Assembly (NCBI RefSeq): GCF_020523965.1
Contig: NZ_JAJAPX010000001.1
Coordinates: 62,001-126,000 of the forward strand
DNA from: Neotamlana sargassicola
GTDB taxonomy: Bacteria; Bacteroidota; Bacteroidia; Flavobacteriales; Flavobacteriaceae
Direction of reading: 5' to 3'
Length of the DNA: 64,000 nt
Shown: piece by piece, positions 54,043 to 63,773 of the stretch
Layout of the letters: every line of letters starts with the position of its first letter
How positions within the stretch are numbered: the first letter of the stretch is position 1
Program-made: the position numbers and the translations under genes
The notes under the pieces: model-generated
What the model saw: only the letters and a program-made list of their open reading frames with translations
The model's database searches: none
Told to the model about the DNA's origin: nothing

Positions 54043-56814
54043 TTATAAACTATAAATTACTCTAAAGGTTACAAATCGGGGTAAAATATATGTAGATGAG
54101 TTAGACACCGAAAAGGTACCAACATTGTTATTAATATTTGCATCAATATTAAGTAAGTTACTTGCTTTTACTTCGAATTCCCAATGTGAATCTTCATTGT
54201 TTCTGTACGCTAAACCTGCATCCCAACTTTGAAAAGAATCAGATTCCCCATCAACATCTTGGTTTGTATAAGAATAATCGGTTACAAATGTTATCGATTT
54301 CCATATATAAGCATCAAAGCTTATTGATGGTGCATTTCTAATAATTTTTGTTGTTCTCGTTCCTTGATCTGTATTACTAATTGAGTAAGTGTAACGCAAC
54401 CTAACGTTTGGAGCGTTATTAAAATTAGTTCTAATTTCTGGACGATAGGTTTGTGACAAGGTTTTATTAATGGACTGAACGTTTTCAATAAACTGATTTT
54501 GCAAACTATAATTGAAACCTGCACTTAGGCCTGTACGTATTTTACCAAAGGTGCGTTGCCAACGCCCATTTGCAGACAGCGACTCATCGGCAAACTGCGA
54601 ATTAAAATAAGTACTTGTAGTAATAACGTTCTCAAAATTGGTTAAGGATCTTATTTGATCGATGTTTTTTGAATAATTTACGGTAGCAAAAACATTGGTG
54701 TAGTTAAACAAATTAAAACTACGATAGCGCAACGTTAAATTATGGGCTAAACCGTTTTGTAAAGTTGGGTTTCCATATGATAAATTATCGAAACTATTTA
54801 GCACCAAGCCTCTTGCTATATTTGTAACGTCGGTAAACTGATTGCTCATACGATAGTTAAACTGAAGGCTTTCGGACTTTTTAAACTGTACGCTTGTTTC
54901 AAATTCTGGCAAAAGACGGAAGAAATTATCTTCGTAAGTATCGCCAAACTGAATGTTTTGATTACCATAGGCATGAAAAGATAACCCCGGACGAAGCGTA
55001 AATTTCCCTATTTTTAAATTGTAGCGTGTTCCTAAATAAATATCGCTAAAACTGTATTGCGTATCGTTTTCACCTAACAACAAATTCCCATCGGTATCTT
55101 GTAATGTTGGTGTAGCATCAACCACATCATCATCCGCTAAAAATTGGAATATATTAGAGTTGTAATCTTGACGACTAAAAATGGTTCCTAAAGTAAAACT
55201 GATATTGCTTTTTGAATTTAAAATATTGTAATAATCTAGTTTCGCATCAAACTGATTTGATTTCACATATTGATCTTGCCCAATATTGTAATAATCTAAA
55301 CTTCTATCTAACCCTAGCTGTTCTGCTGTTTCATCGTAAGCATCTTCTTCTGTGCTTTCATCGTTATCGTCGTTTGCGTCATTGTTTGTTGGGTCGTTTT
55401 CTAAATACGCATTATAAAACGGATCTTCATCTTTTAAAACATGAAGCGCTTCAAAAGCAAAAATATTATTCTCGTTAAGCGTGTAATAATATTTTAAATT
55501 TTGTTTTAAGCTAAAAGGAGTAACCTCATCTATTTGATTAGTTTCACCTATAACTGAGGATAACTCTATTTGTTCTTCTGAATCTTTAGAAAGACTCCCT
55601 AAAACATCATACTCTATTTGGTTGTTTACATTAGGCTTAAACAAAGCACTTAATTTAACCAAACCTTGGTCTGAAGCTTCTCGCCCTGTATTAATAGTTT
55701 CTTCATCTGGAATGCCTAGTTCTGGATCTGTATATCTCACATAACTTTCTTGTCTAGTATTTAACCTAGTACTATTAAAAATTACAAAACCACTTAAATC
55801 GAGTGTAGAAATTGGCGCATAACTAAAGTTTGTTGCTGCTAATTTAGCGTCTACTTTTTGCGAGTTAGCAACGCTAGTTAAACCGCTTAAACCATTATCG
55901 CCTAAACTTAAACTTGTACCGCTATCGCGACTTGGCGCCCTAAAACCACCTCCAAAGTTTCTTACCTCACGGTTGGTTAAGGCGGGTTCGCCAATATTAT
56001 TTAAGTCTCCAATTACGTTTACACTATATTTTGGATTGTAATAAAACAACTTTGGTTGTACCAAATACAACTCATTGTTTGGTGACGGTGCGATTCCTGC
56101 ACCAACGGTAACATCGCCAAACCAAAAATTTTCTTTACCTTCTTTTAGTTTTACATTTATAGCGTAATTATTACTGTTATTCTCTACACCTTTTAACTGA
56201 CTTACCTCGGAGAAATTTCGTAAAACTTCAATTTTATCTACGGCATTCGACGGAATATTTTCGGTGGCTAATTTAGAGTCACCATCAAAAAAATCTTTTC
56301 CGTTTACGGTAAGTTTCTGCACTACGGTACCTTCAACCTCTATTTGTCCGCTGTCATTAATTTCAACACCTGGTAATTTATCAATAACATCTTCAAGTTT
56401 TCGCTCGGAGCCATTTTTAAAAGAATCGGCGTTATAAATTATGGTATCGCCTTTAACCGTAACAGGCATTTCGTAAACCAACTCAACAGCATCTAGTGCG
56501 TTATCATATTGCAAGACAAAATCTTCAATAAGGTTACTGGTTTTTGTTTCAATAAATTTTTCTCCAGGTTTCATACCAATGTAGGTTACCTGCAATTTAT
56601 AAGCTGTATTTTCTTTTAAGGTTAACCTGTAAAACCCTTTATCTGTGGTAATACTATAACCATCTAAAACATTAGTAGATTGATTTATAGCTACAATATT
56701 AGCCAACTCTAACGGATTCCCGATACTATCCCTAACAACACCTTCTAATTTAATTTGAGCATAAGCTGTCAAGCCTGTAAACATTACAAGCAACAAGGTA
56801 AGTTTAATTTTCAT
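54043..56814 (-). CDS. Outer-membrane beta-barrel protein, TonB-dependent-receptor-like, with carboxypeptidase-regulatory-like domain
   Basis: The 923-residue protein has a signal peptide (about 1-19), a CarboxypepD_reg-like domain (about 21-105: IKLEGVVRDSIGNPLELANIVAINQS), and a plug-like region with KLEDVIDKLPGVEINDSGQIEVEGTVVQKLTVNGKDFFDGD. A large beta-barrel follows, ending ITFRVIYSL-like (TFRVIYSL). Barrels of this type in Flavobacteriia often stand next to GLPGLI-family genes, as here (29 bases upstream). It may export, assemble or import an unknown substrate, possibly a peptide or metal; no SusD is present. Confidence 0.85.
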   Translation of the reverse strand: MKIKLTLLLVMFTGLTAYAQIKLEGVVRDSIGNPLELANIVAINQSTNVLDGYSITTDKGFYRLTLKENTAYKLQVTYIGMKPGEKFIETKTSNLIEDFVLQYDNALDAVELVYEMPVTVKGDTIIYNADSFKNGSERKLEDVIDKLPGVEINDSGQIEVEGTVVQKLTVNGKDFFDGDSKLATENIPSNAVDKIEVLRNFSEVSQLKGVENNSNNYAINVKLKEGKENFWFGDVTVGAGIAPSPNNELYLVQPKLFYYNPKYSVNVIGDLNNIGEPALTNREVRNFGGGFRAPSRDSGTSLSLGDNGLSGLTSVANSQKVDAKLAATNFSYAPISTLDLSGFVIFNSTRLNTRQESYVRYTDPELGIPDEETINTGREASDQGLVKLSALFKPNVNNQIEYDVLGSLSKDSEEQIELSSVIGETNQIDEVTPFSLKQNLKYYYTLNENNIFAFEALHVLKDEDPFYNAYLENDPTNNDANDDNDESTEEDAYDETAEQLGLDRSLDYYNIGQDQYVKSNQFDAKLDYYNILNSKSNISFTLGTIFSRQDYNSNIFQFLADDDVVDATPTLQDTDGNLLLGENDTQYSFSDIYLGTRYNLKIGKFTLRPGLSFHAYGNQNIQFGDTYEDNFFRLLPEFETSVQFKKSESLQFNYRMSNQFTDVTNIARGLVLNSFDNLSYGNPTLQNGLAHNLTLRYRSFNLFNYTNVFATVNYSKNIDQIRSLTNFENVITTSTYFNSQFADESLSANGRWQRTFGKIRTGLSAGFNYSLQNQFIENVQSINKTLSQTYRPEIRTNFNNAPNVRLRYTYSISNTDQGTRTTKIIRNAPSISFDAYIWKSITFVTDYSYTNQDVDGESDSFQSWDAGLAYRNNEDSHWEFEVKASNLLNIDANINNNVGTFSVSNSSTYILPRFVTFRVIYSL

Positions 56815-56843
56815 AAGTATATTTTGTAAAATTGCAGAAAAAA

Positions 56844-57713
56844 TTAGCGTCTTCCTCCTGGGCCACCACCTCTACGGTTACCAAAATTGTTTCGCATTTC
56901 TTCGGTTTTCTTTTGTACAATTTCGTTGTACTCTTCGCGCGTAACTTCTTTACCTTTTTTTGGCGCTTTTATCGTAGTTTTTTCTTCAGGATTAACCACT
57001 ATTTTTGTACATAAAATGGTTGTTTTTCCTGCATTTACTTCAAGAATTAAACCAGGCAACCCCCAATAGTCTGATGGCCCCTGATTAACTGGAATTTGCA
57101 TAGTATACCAAGCTTCTATATTAACGGTTTTAGGTCCTTTTGGCTTAGTTTCTTCTGCTTCGCCTTCGTTATTTCCTCTTCTTGGTGGTCTAAAATCCTC
57201 AAATGCCACGGCGTTGGACTGTATGGTGGCAGTTGCTTTAAAACAAGTGTATTGTCCAATTTGCTTGGTTTCACCTGTCATTTGCCATTCGTATTTTTGC
57301 AATTCATCTTTAACTAAAAACTGCTTACCAAAAAACTCTTGTTCTTGCAATAACTCGTTTGTTTTTACATTTTTATACTCTGGCCCGCCGGTAAAACTAC
57401 TACTCATCATAGCGCCAAAACCTCTACGCCCACCTTGATTTTGCCCGGGAGCTTCTAGAGTTTCATCTTCTTTATACAAAGATTCTGTTTGATTAAATGT
57501 TAGTGTGTATGTTTTTTCAAACATACTCTTCATACGTTCTGCAATACGCTTTTTTTGCTCCTCGCTCATATCTGGTCGCCCAAAATTTTCGGTATCTATT
57601 GATGTTTTAGACATATAATGAGCCACCCCTTGAAAATCGGATTGCCCCCAGGTAAAGCATGAAACCAGCAATATTAAACTGGCAAAAACTGTTTTTTGTA
57701 AATTAAGTTTCAT
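56844..57713 (-). CDS. GLPGLI family secreted protein
   Basis: The 289-residue protein has a signal peptide (about 1-23). The name-giving motif is seen in DYWGLPGLILEVNAG (motif about residues 218-223). FKATATI, IEAWYTMQIPVNQGPSDYWGLP and similar strands form the family fold. The C-terminal tail is Gly/Arg-rich (NRRGGGPGGRR). The function of the family is unknown. It is the first gene of a two-gene unit with the outer-membrane barrel, an arrangement seen repeatedly in Bacteroidota and suggestive of a joint cell-surface role. Confidence 0.9.
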   Translation of the reverse strand: MKLNLQKTVFASLILLVSCFTWGQSDFQGVAHYMSKTSIDTENFGRPDMSEEQKKRIAERMKSMFEKTYTLTFNQTESLYKEDETLEAPGQNQGGRRGFGAMMSSSFTGGPEYKNVKTNELLQEQEFFGKQFLVKDELQKYEWQMTGETKQIGQYTCFKATATIQSNAVAFEDFRPPRRGNNEGEAEETKPKGPKTVNIEAWYTMQIPVNQGPSDYWGLPGLILEVNAGKTTILCTKIVVNPEEKTTIKAPKKGKEVTREEYNEIVQKKTEEMRNNFGNRRGGGPGGRR

Positions 57714-57878
57714 AAAATCGCGTTTTAATTACAGCGTAAATTTAAATTATTCATTATTCATGGTATTAGACTCACAATATTTACCCAGGTTTAAACCGCA
57801 AACGTTAAATGATTCTTAAAAAATTAATAAACATAAACTTTAAAGTTCATATCATTTTGTAATTTACAAATCGCTACT

Positions 57879-58652
57879 ATGAAATATTACCCGTATATAT
57901 TCCTCTTTTTTTCACTTTCAGTTTTCACTCAGAACATTGAAACCACCTTTATTAAAAGCACTAGTTTTAAAGCTGATGTTATTTTTAGTATAGATTCCTT
58001 TAATACGCTTTTTTATAAGAAAGAAAATGTTTTTTACGTGCATAGCAAAGACCGCAAAGCTTCATACAATAATATTCAACTTGGCGAACTAATTGACGCT
58101 AATGCTTTTAACCCTTTAAAAATCAATTTATTTTATAAAGACTTTAATACCGTAGTGGTTTTAGATAATAGGTTAGCCGAAATTTTTAAAATTGATTTTA
58201 ACACCTTACACCCCTACAGAACGGTTAGTCACATTTCTACAGCTTTCGATAATACTATTTGGATTTTTAATCAAGACCAACAAAAGTTAGAACTTTACAA
58301 CTACAAAACTAACACAGTAAAAGCCCAAACAAGGCCTGTACAAAGCGAAGTTTTGGATATTAAAAGCAATTACAACTACTGCTGGTTACTTACTAAAAAC
58401 TTTTTATATGTTTATAATTATTTTGGCAGCCTAATAAAAAAAATAACCAACGAAGGCTATTCTAAAATAGCTCAAAGCGACGAAAACATCATTTTAAAAA
58501 AAGATAATGAGTTGTTTTTTTTAGAAGAAAACAGCACTTTTGCACGGCGAATAGAAACTTCAAATTTAAAAATAAATCAGTTTTTTGTAACCAACGAAAC
58601 CTTGTATATTTACAACAACGAAAGCTTGCAAGAATTCCAATTAAAAATATAA
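57879..58652 (+). CDS. Secreted hypothetical protein, possible beta-propeller
   Basis: The 257-residue protein has a signal peptide (MKYYPYIFLFFSLSVFTQN). The rest shows repeated four-strand blocks such as FNTVVVLDNRLAEIFKIDFN, NTIWIFNQDQQKLELYNYKTN and CWLLTKNFLYVYNYFG, which suggests beta-propeller blades. I recognise no named family. It is 6 bases upstream of the deoxynucleoside kinase, so the two are transcribed together, but a functional link is not evident. Confidence 0.6.
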   Translation: MKYYPYIFLFFSLSVFTQNIETTFIKSTSFKADVIFSIDSFNTLFYKKENVFYVHSKDRKASYNNIQLGELIDANAFNPLKINLFYKDFNTVVVLDNRLAEIFKIDFNTLHPYRTVSHISTAFDNTIWIFNQDQQKLELYNYKTNTVKAQTRPVQSEVLDIKSNYNYCWLLTKNFLYVYNYFGSLIKKITNEGYSKIAQSDENIILKKDNELFFLEENSTFARRIETSNLKINQFFVTNETLYIYNNESLQEFQLKI

Positions 58653-58658
58653 CTTACT

Positions 58659-59273
58659 ATGCACATTGCTATTGCCGGAAATATTGGCGCAGGAAAGACA
58701 ACCCTTACCAAACTACTAGCAAAACATTTTAAATGGGAAGCTCAACTTGAAGATGTTGTAGACAACCCTTATTTAGATGATTTTTACAACCAAATGGAAC
58801 GTTGGAGTTTTAACTTGCAAGTATATTTTTTAAACAGTAGATTTCGTCAAGTTTTACAAATTCGCCAAAGCGGTAAAGATATTATTCAGGACAGAACTAT
58901 TTATGAGGACGCTCATATTTTTGCACCAAACTTACATGCTATGGGCTTAATGACAAATAGAGATTTTGAAAACTACAGATCGCTTTTTGAACTTATGGAA
59001 TCGTTAGTTCAAGGCCCAGATTTACTTATTTATTTACGCAGCTCAATATCGAACTTAGTGTCTCAAATACATAAACGCGGGCGCGATTACGAAAATAGCA
59101 TAAGTATTGATTATTTAAGCCGACTTAACGAGCGTTACGAAGCTTGGATTCATGGCTACGATAAAGGAAAATTACTCATTATAGATGTAGATAACCTAGA
59201 TTTTGTTGCCAATCCAGAAGATTTAGGGAGCATAATAAACCGCATTGATGCCGAAATTAACGGCTTGTTTTAA
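58659..59273 (+). CDS. Deoxynucleoside kinase (dNK family)
   Basis: The 204-residue P-loop kinase has IAIAGNIGAGKTTLTKLLAKHF (Walker A, residues 3-24), the substrate Glu in AQLEDVVDNPYLDDFY, DRTIYEDAHIFA (DRT-type motif) and the lid-like IHKRGRDYENS. It phosphorylates deoxynucleosides (dA/dG or dC type) in salvage. Base specificity is not read from the sequence. It is convergent with the APP1-type gene, whose stop lies only 7 bases away. Confidence 0.9.
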   Translation: MHIAIAGNIGAGKTTLTKLLAKHFKWEAQLEDVVDNPYLDDFYNQMERWSFNLQVYFLNSRFRQVLQIRQSGKDIIQDRTIYEDAHIFAPNLHAMGLMTNRDFENYRSLFELMESLVQGPDLLIYLRSSISNLVSQIHKRGRDYENSISIDYLSRLNERYEAWIHGYDKGKLLIIDVDNLDFVANPEDLGSIINRIDAEINGLF

Positions 59274-59279
59274 ACCATT

Positions 59280-60278
59280 TTATTTTATTAGCCCGTTGTT
59301 TCGGGCGTGACTAATAGCTTCGGAGGTTGAACCTACTAAAAGCACAGGTATCTCTTTATAATTATCGTATAACAACTTTACCTTGTTCATTTTACGTTTA
59401 TGGTCTACATTCATTAAATATATAGCCAGTATACGACTTGGATAATCGTTTGCCAGTTGCTTGTAAATATAAGGATCATGCTCTCCGCTGTCTCCAATAA
59501 GCACAAACTTTAAATTAGGATATGTTTCTAAAAGATTTATAATTTCCTTTTGTTTTTGCGGCATATAACCTTTCTTTTTTTTACTGAAAGGCTTCGGAAA
59601 ATTACGCAATACAATGGGGCCTTTGGGAAAATTATTTTTATATAAAAAGTAGTTTAAATAGCGGTATAAATTCCACGGGCTATGGCTTACATAAAAAATA
59701 GGATTAGCTTCTTTTCCCGATTTTCCGCGATGTAATAAGTGATAAAATCCTGGAGCACCATCAAGCGGCATACGTTTACCCGCGGAAGTTAAAAATGTAT
59801 TAAAAATAACGCGCCATTTTAAAATAGAAACTAAACCTGTATGTAAGATAGTATCATCTATATCGCTAATAACACCAAATGAAGCGCTAGAAGATGGTAT
59901 TAACATTTCGCCTGGAAATTTATTATTCAATTGAATTACGCGATCTTTATTTACCGTATCGTAAGCAAACTCCAGTTGCACCCAACCTTCAGAATTAGCA
60001 TAAGGTTTTAAGTTTTCTACTTTCTCATCAAACAAAAAATAACCCCGATGATTCGTTTTTGTGTAGTAAAATCTATCGTTACCAATTTTAACTCTAATTT
60101 TAGCATATCTTATCTCGTCGGTTTCAAAACGTTTCCATGCATTAAATAACAATTTAAAAGCTCCTCGTTGTTCTAAATTTATACTTTCATCTTCAAGGGC
60201 ACGACCTCGCAAATACAAACGTTTTGATGTTCCGTAAGTTTGGAACGCTATAATTTGTAACGGATCTTTTTTTAACAT
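59280..60278 (-). CDS. APP1-type phosphatase domain protein (DUF2183)
   Basis: A GTG two codons upstream (60284) exists, but the ATG at 60278 is preferred, giving 332 residues. The catalytic HAD-like motif is FGVISDIDDTILHTG (DxDxT, about residue 136-150), followed by FYVSHSPWNLYRYLNYFL and LIGDSGEHDPYIY. The first 120 residues form a beta-rich part (YLRGRALED...). The family is named after the yeast phosphatidate phosphatase App1; a lipid-phosphate substrate in bacteria is possible but not shown. It lies downstream of hppA behind a terminator. Confidence 0.85.
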   Translation of the reverse strand: MLKKDPLQIIAFQTYGTSKRLYLRGRALEDESINLEQRGAFKLLFNAWKRFETDEIRYAKIRVKIGNDRFYYTKTNHRGYFLFDEKVENLKPYANSEGWVQLEFAYDTVNKDRVIQLNNKFPGEMLIPSSSASFGVISDIDDTILHTGLVSILKWRVIFNTFLTSAGKRMPLDGAPGFYHLLHRGKSGKEANPIFYVSHSPWNLYRYLNYFLYKNNFPKGPIVLRNFPKPFSKKKKGYMPQKQKEIINLLETYPNLKFVLIGDSGEHDPYIYKQLANDYPSRILAIYLMNVDHKRKMNKVKLLYDNYKEIPVLLVGSTSEAISHARNNGLIK

Positions 60279-60300
60279 TACCACGAAATCTATTTGTTAA

Positions 60301-60332
60301 AAATAAAAAAACCACGACAAAATACGTGGTTT
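60301..60332 (-). terminator. Terminator after hppA
   Basis: AAACCACG and CGTGGTTT (60309-60316 and 60325-60332) make an 8-bp stem with a T run on the minus strand. Confidence 0.85.
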
Positions 60333-60354
60333 GATATTATAAAATTATTTCAGG

Positions 60355-62730
60355 TTAATGTACTTTTGGATGATTCACTTTTTCGCTCACTTTTATATTA
60401 GCGCCACTAGTATGTTCTTTTAAAGCTTCAACATTTGCCAGCACCTCATTTTCAGCACCTTCAAAAGTATCATAATAGGTTGTTTCAACACCATTTTTAT
60501 TTATAATTGTTGTAACCACTGCTTTAACCGCTTGATCATCGATTTTCGTCATTTCAACTTTAACTTCTTTTTTAATTTCAATTTGATCTGAAGCATATGC
60601 CTCCACAGAGACTTCATTAACTAAACTTGGTGCAATAACTAAAGCTACTACCGACATCAGTTTTAATAAAATATTTAACGACGGTCCTGAAGTATCTTTA
60701 AACGGGTCTCCAACCGTATCTCCAACTACGGCAGCTTTATGTGCATCGGTACCTTTTCGTCCTTGTTCTTCAATAGTTTTTTTAGCATTATCCCAAGCGC
60801 CACCAGCATTCGATTGAAAAATAGCCATTAAAACCCCACAGGTTGTAACACCTGCAAGCGTTCCTCCTAACATTTCGGCACCTCCAAGAAAACCAATAGC
60901 TACAGGCACCGCAATAGCCAATAAACCGGGCAATACCATTTCCTTAATAGAGGCTTGCGTAGAAATAGCTACACATTTATCGTATTCTGCTACACCATCG
61001 GCCGCATCGAAAATTTTCCTATCGGCTTCTGATGCTTTAGACATGTCGGAGTCGTATTTACGCATTATTTCTAAAGCGGCTTTTAACTGTGGTATATCTC
61101 TAAATTGACGACGAACCTCTTCAATCATAGCCATAGCCGCACGTCCAACAGCATTCATAGATAAGGCCGAAAACACGAACGGCAACATCCCGCCGACTAA
61201 TAACCCTGCCATAATATTGGGTTGTGACACATCTATTGATGTAATTCCGGCTGTTTTCATAAACGCTGCAAAAAGAGCCAATGCCGTTAAAGCTGCCGAT
61301 GCAATTGCAAATCCTTTTCCTATGGCTGCTGTGGTATTACCCACCGCATCTAACTTATCGGTACGTTCACGCACTTCACTTGGCAATTCAGCCATTTCAG
61401 CTATTCCACCAGCATTGTCTGAAATTGGTCCGTAAGCATCTACCGCCAATTGAATTCCGGTATTAGCTAACATTCCAACTGCGGCAATAGCTATCCCGTA
61501 CAAACCTGCATAATAATGCGATACCAAAATAGCCGCAGCTATTAAAATAATTGGAATGGCTGTAGACATCATGCCAATACCCAAACCAGCAATAATATTT
61601 GTTGCAGAACCAGTTTCAGATTGTTTTACAATAGAATTAACAGGCTTTGTTCCTGTACCGGTATAATATTCGGTTACTTTACCAACAGCTAAACCAGCCA
61701 CTAAACCAGCTAATACAGCAACAAAAACTCCAGTTGCTCCGTGCGAAAGTCCTTCGGTGGTTTCTGGAATAAATGCATTAATTATAAAATACGAAGCAAT
61801 AAGCATTAATCCTGCCGAACCAAATTCGCCAATATTTAAAGCCGTTTGTGGATTTCCTCCATCTTTTACTTTAACAAAAAAAGTTCCTATAATAGACATA
61901 ATAATTCCTACAGCTGCCAGCACTAAGGGCAAATAAACAGCACCAATGCCGTTTGCAACATTTGGGGTTATTATGAAAGCACCTAAAACCATTGTTCCAA
62001 TTATAGAGCCAACATACGACTCAAATAAATCGGCTCCCATTCCTGCGACATCGCCAACATTATCACCTACATTATCTGCTATGGTAGCAGGATTTAACGG
62101 ATGATCTTCTGGGATTCCGGCTTCAACTTTACCTACTAAATCAGCACCAACATCGGCTGCCTTAGTGTAAATTCCACCTCCAACACGTGCAAATAACGCA
62201 ATAGATGAAGCGCCAAGAGAAAAACCTGAAAGTACATTAAGTACTTCGTTTAAGCCCCAACCTAATTCACTATAAATCATAAATAGTCCGCTTAAACCTA
62301 AAACTCCTAAGCCAACCACACCCAAGCCCATTACTGCGCCTCCAGCAAAAGCGACTTCTAAAGCTTTTCCTAAAGAATTCCGCGCTGCACTTGTGGTTCG
62401 TACGTTTGCTTTTGTAGCTACCTTCATACCTATAAAGCCGGCTAAAGCAGAACAAATTGCACCGACAACAAATGAAACTGCAACCATACCGTTAGAACCT
62501 TGTTCGTTACTGCCTTTAAAAAACAGTAAAATCGCAACAGCAATTACGAAAATTGATAATATTTTATATTCGGCTTTTAAAAAAGACATAGCGCCATCGG
62601 CAATATTTTTTGCGATACGCTTCATTTTATCGTCGCCTTGATCTTGTTTACCTACCCAAGAACTTTTAACAAAAACAAAAACTAGGGCTAGCACCCCGAA
62701 AAGAGGTAAAAATTTGAGAATATTTTCCAT
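60355..62730 (-). CDS. hppA: Membrane-bound ion-translocating pyrophosphatase
   Basis: The 791-residue protein has about 16 transmembrane segments. The substrate-site signatures are [22 protein letters not shown] and [35 protein letters not shown] carries Ala at the position that marks K+-dependent enzymes; those pump Na+ or Na+ and H+. [16 protein letters not shown] and [15 protein letters not shown] complete the active site. It couples pyrophosphate hydrolysis to ion export. An extra C-terminal tail of about 85 residues after the last membrane helix (from about 705) is unusual. Soluble pyrophosphatase is the next gene upstream. Confidence 0.94.
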   Translation of the reverse strand: MENILKFLPLFGVLALVFVFVKSSWVGKQDQGDDKMKRIAKNIADGAMSFLKAEYKILSIFVIAVAILLFFKGSNEQGSNGMVAVSFVVGAICSALAGFIGMKVATKANVRTTSAARNSLGKALEVAFAGGAVMGLGVVGLGVLGLSGLFMIYSELGWGLNEVLNVLSGFSLGASSIALFARVGGGIYTKAADVGADLVGKVEAGIPEDHPLNPATIADNVGDNVGDVAGMGADLFESYVGSIIGTMVLGAFIITPNVANGIGAVYLPLVLAAVGIIMSIIGTFFVKVKDGGNPQTALNIGEFGSAGLMLIASYFIINAFIPETTEGLSHGATGVFVAVLAGLVAGLAVGKVTEYYTGTGTKPVNSIVKQSETGSATNIIAGLGIGMMSTAIPIILIAAAILVSHYYAGLYGIAIAAVGMLANTGIQLAVDAYGPISDNAGGIAEMAELPSEVRERTDKLDAVGNTTAAIGKGFAIASAALTALALFAAFMKTAGITSIDVSQPNIMAGLLVGGMLPFVFSALSMNAVGRAAMAMIEEVRRQFRDIPQLKAALEIMRKYDSDMSKASEADRKIFDAADGVAEYDKCVAISTQASIKEMVLPGLLAIAVPVAIGFLGGAEMLGGTLAGVTTCGVLMAIFQSNAGGAWDNAKKTIEEQGRKGTDAHKAAVVGDTVGDPFKDTSGPSLNILLKLMSVVALVIAPSLVNEVSVEAYASDQIEIKKEVKVEMTKIDDQAVKAVVTTIINKNGVETTYYDTFEGAENEVLANVEALKEHTSGANIKVSEKVNHPKVH

Positions 62731-62966
62731 GTGGTTAGTTGGTATTAATTAAAACTTAAATTAGTATACAAGCCCCTAATGTAAAAAATAAAATCAATAA
62801 AAAAAACCGTATTTAGTTTAAAAATTATTAAACGAACATTGCTTAAACTAACAATTTCGCATTTTAACAATAAAAAAAGAGCTAGTAAAAATTTTAAAAT
62901 TGATTGTTAAATTAACAAAAGAATAAAACACCTCATTTTTTAATCTGTTATTTTACAAGGACATAC

Positions 62967-63000
62967 AAAAAAAGCCATCTAAAAATAGATGGCTTTTTTT
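62967..63000. terminator. Bidirectional terminator downstream of ppa
   Basis: AAAGCCATCT (62971-62980) and AGATGGCTTT (62987-62996) form a perfect stem with T runs on both sides. The rest of the 304-base gap between hppA and ppa (62731-62966) is AT-rich; no gene is seen. Confidence 0.9.
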
Positions 63001-63034
63001 GTATTTAAAAATGTGGTTGTGTTTTTACAAAACC

Positions 63035-63562
63035 TTATATAGTAAATGTGCGCTTTTTCTTGTGTTCACTTTCGTCGTAGCGTTGTACACATTCATGATA
63101 AATTTTAACGGCTTCTTCAGCATTTCCCCAACCACCAACATCAACTTTTTTCTTTTCTAAATCTTTATAAACTTGAAAAAAGTGTTCAATTTCTTTTAAA
63201 CGGTGCGGATTTAAATCGACAATATCGGCACGCTTGTTCCAAACAGGATCGGAAACTGGCACACAAATAATTTTTTCGTCAGGACCTTTTTCATCAGTCA
63301 TATGGAAAACACCAATTGGGCGCACTTCCATTACCACCATTGGATACGAAGGTTCTGTAGACAACACTAAAACATCAAGCGGATCCTGATCAAGAGCCAA
63401 AGTTTCTGGAATAAACCCATAATCTCCAGGGTACATCATCGAAGAGAAAAGTGTTCTATCAAAACGTATTTTGTGTAATGTAAAATCGTATTCGTATTTA
63501 TTTCGACTGCCTTTTGGTATTTCAATTAAAACATCAAAAGTTGTAGATTTTTTTTTACTCAT
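63035..63562 (-). CDS. ppa: Soluble inorganic pyrophosphatase, family I
   Basis: The 175-residue protein has IEIPKGSRNKYEYDF, YPGDYGFIPETLALDQDPLDVLVL (the DxDxxD metal-binding signature) and KIICVPVSDPVWN. It hydrolyses pyrophosphate from biosynthesis in the cytoplasm. It has its own promoter and terminator. It lies beside the membrane pyrophosphatase, so the cell can both discard and exploit pyrophosphate energy. Confidence 0.95.
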   Translation of the reverse strand: MSKKKSTTFDVLIEIPKGSRNKYEYDFTLHKIRFDRTLFSSMMYPGDYGFIPETLALDQDPLDVLVLSTEPSYPMVVMEVRPIGVFHMTDEKGPDEKIICVPVSDPVWNKRADIVDLNPHRLKEIEHFFQVYKDLEKKKVDVGGWGNAEEAVKIYHECVQRYDESEHKKKRTFTI

Positions 63563-63618
63563 AACTTAAAGAATATGTTGTTATAGGTTTGTGACTAATT
63601 TAGACTGGTATTAGGTGG

Positions 63619-63649
63619 CAAATGTAAAAAACAACATAGCATTTAACAA
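63619..63649 (-). promoter_or_regulatory. ppa promoter
   Basis: On the minus strand TTG (63649-63647), 20 bases, then TACATTTG (63626-63619) fit the consensus. The start codon is about 57 bases downstream of the -7 box. Confidence 0.65.
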
Positions 63650-63692
63650 CAAAAGGCTGTTTTTTATATGTTATTTAAGCACTATAACGATA

Positions 63693-63732
63693 TAGTTTTG
63701 AGCATTCAAGAAACTTTAACTTTAAAATGCTC
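63693..63732 (+). promoter_or_regulatory. Possible promoter -7 box and leader hairpin before the M1 peptidase gene
   Basis: TAGTTTTG (63693-63700) matches TAnnTTTG; the -33 box would be a weak TTA 19 bases upstream. Directly after it GAGCATT (63700-63706) can pair with AATGCTC (63726-63732), forming a leader stem-loop of unknown role. Confidence 0.4.
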
Positions 63733-63773
63733 AACTATTCATTATATTGTAACAAATTTTTAAAGAAAACATA

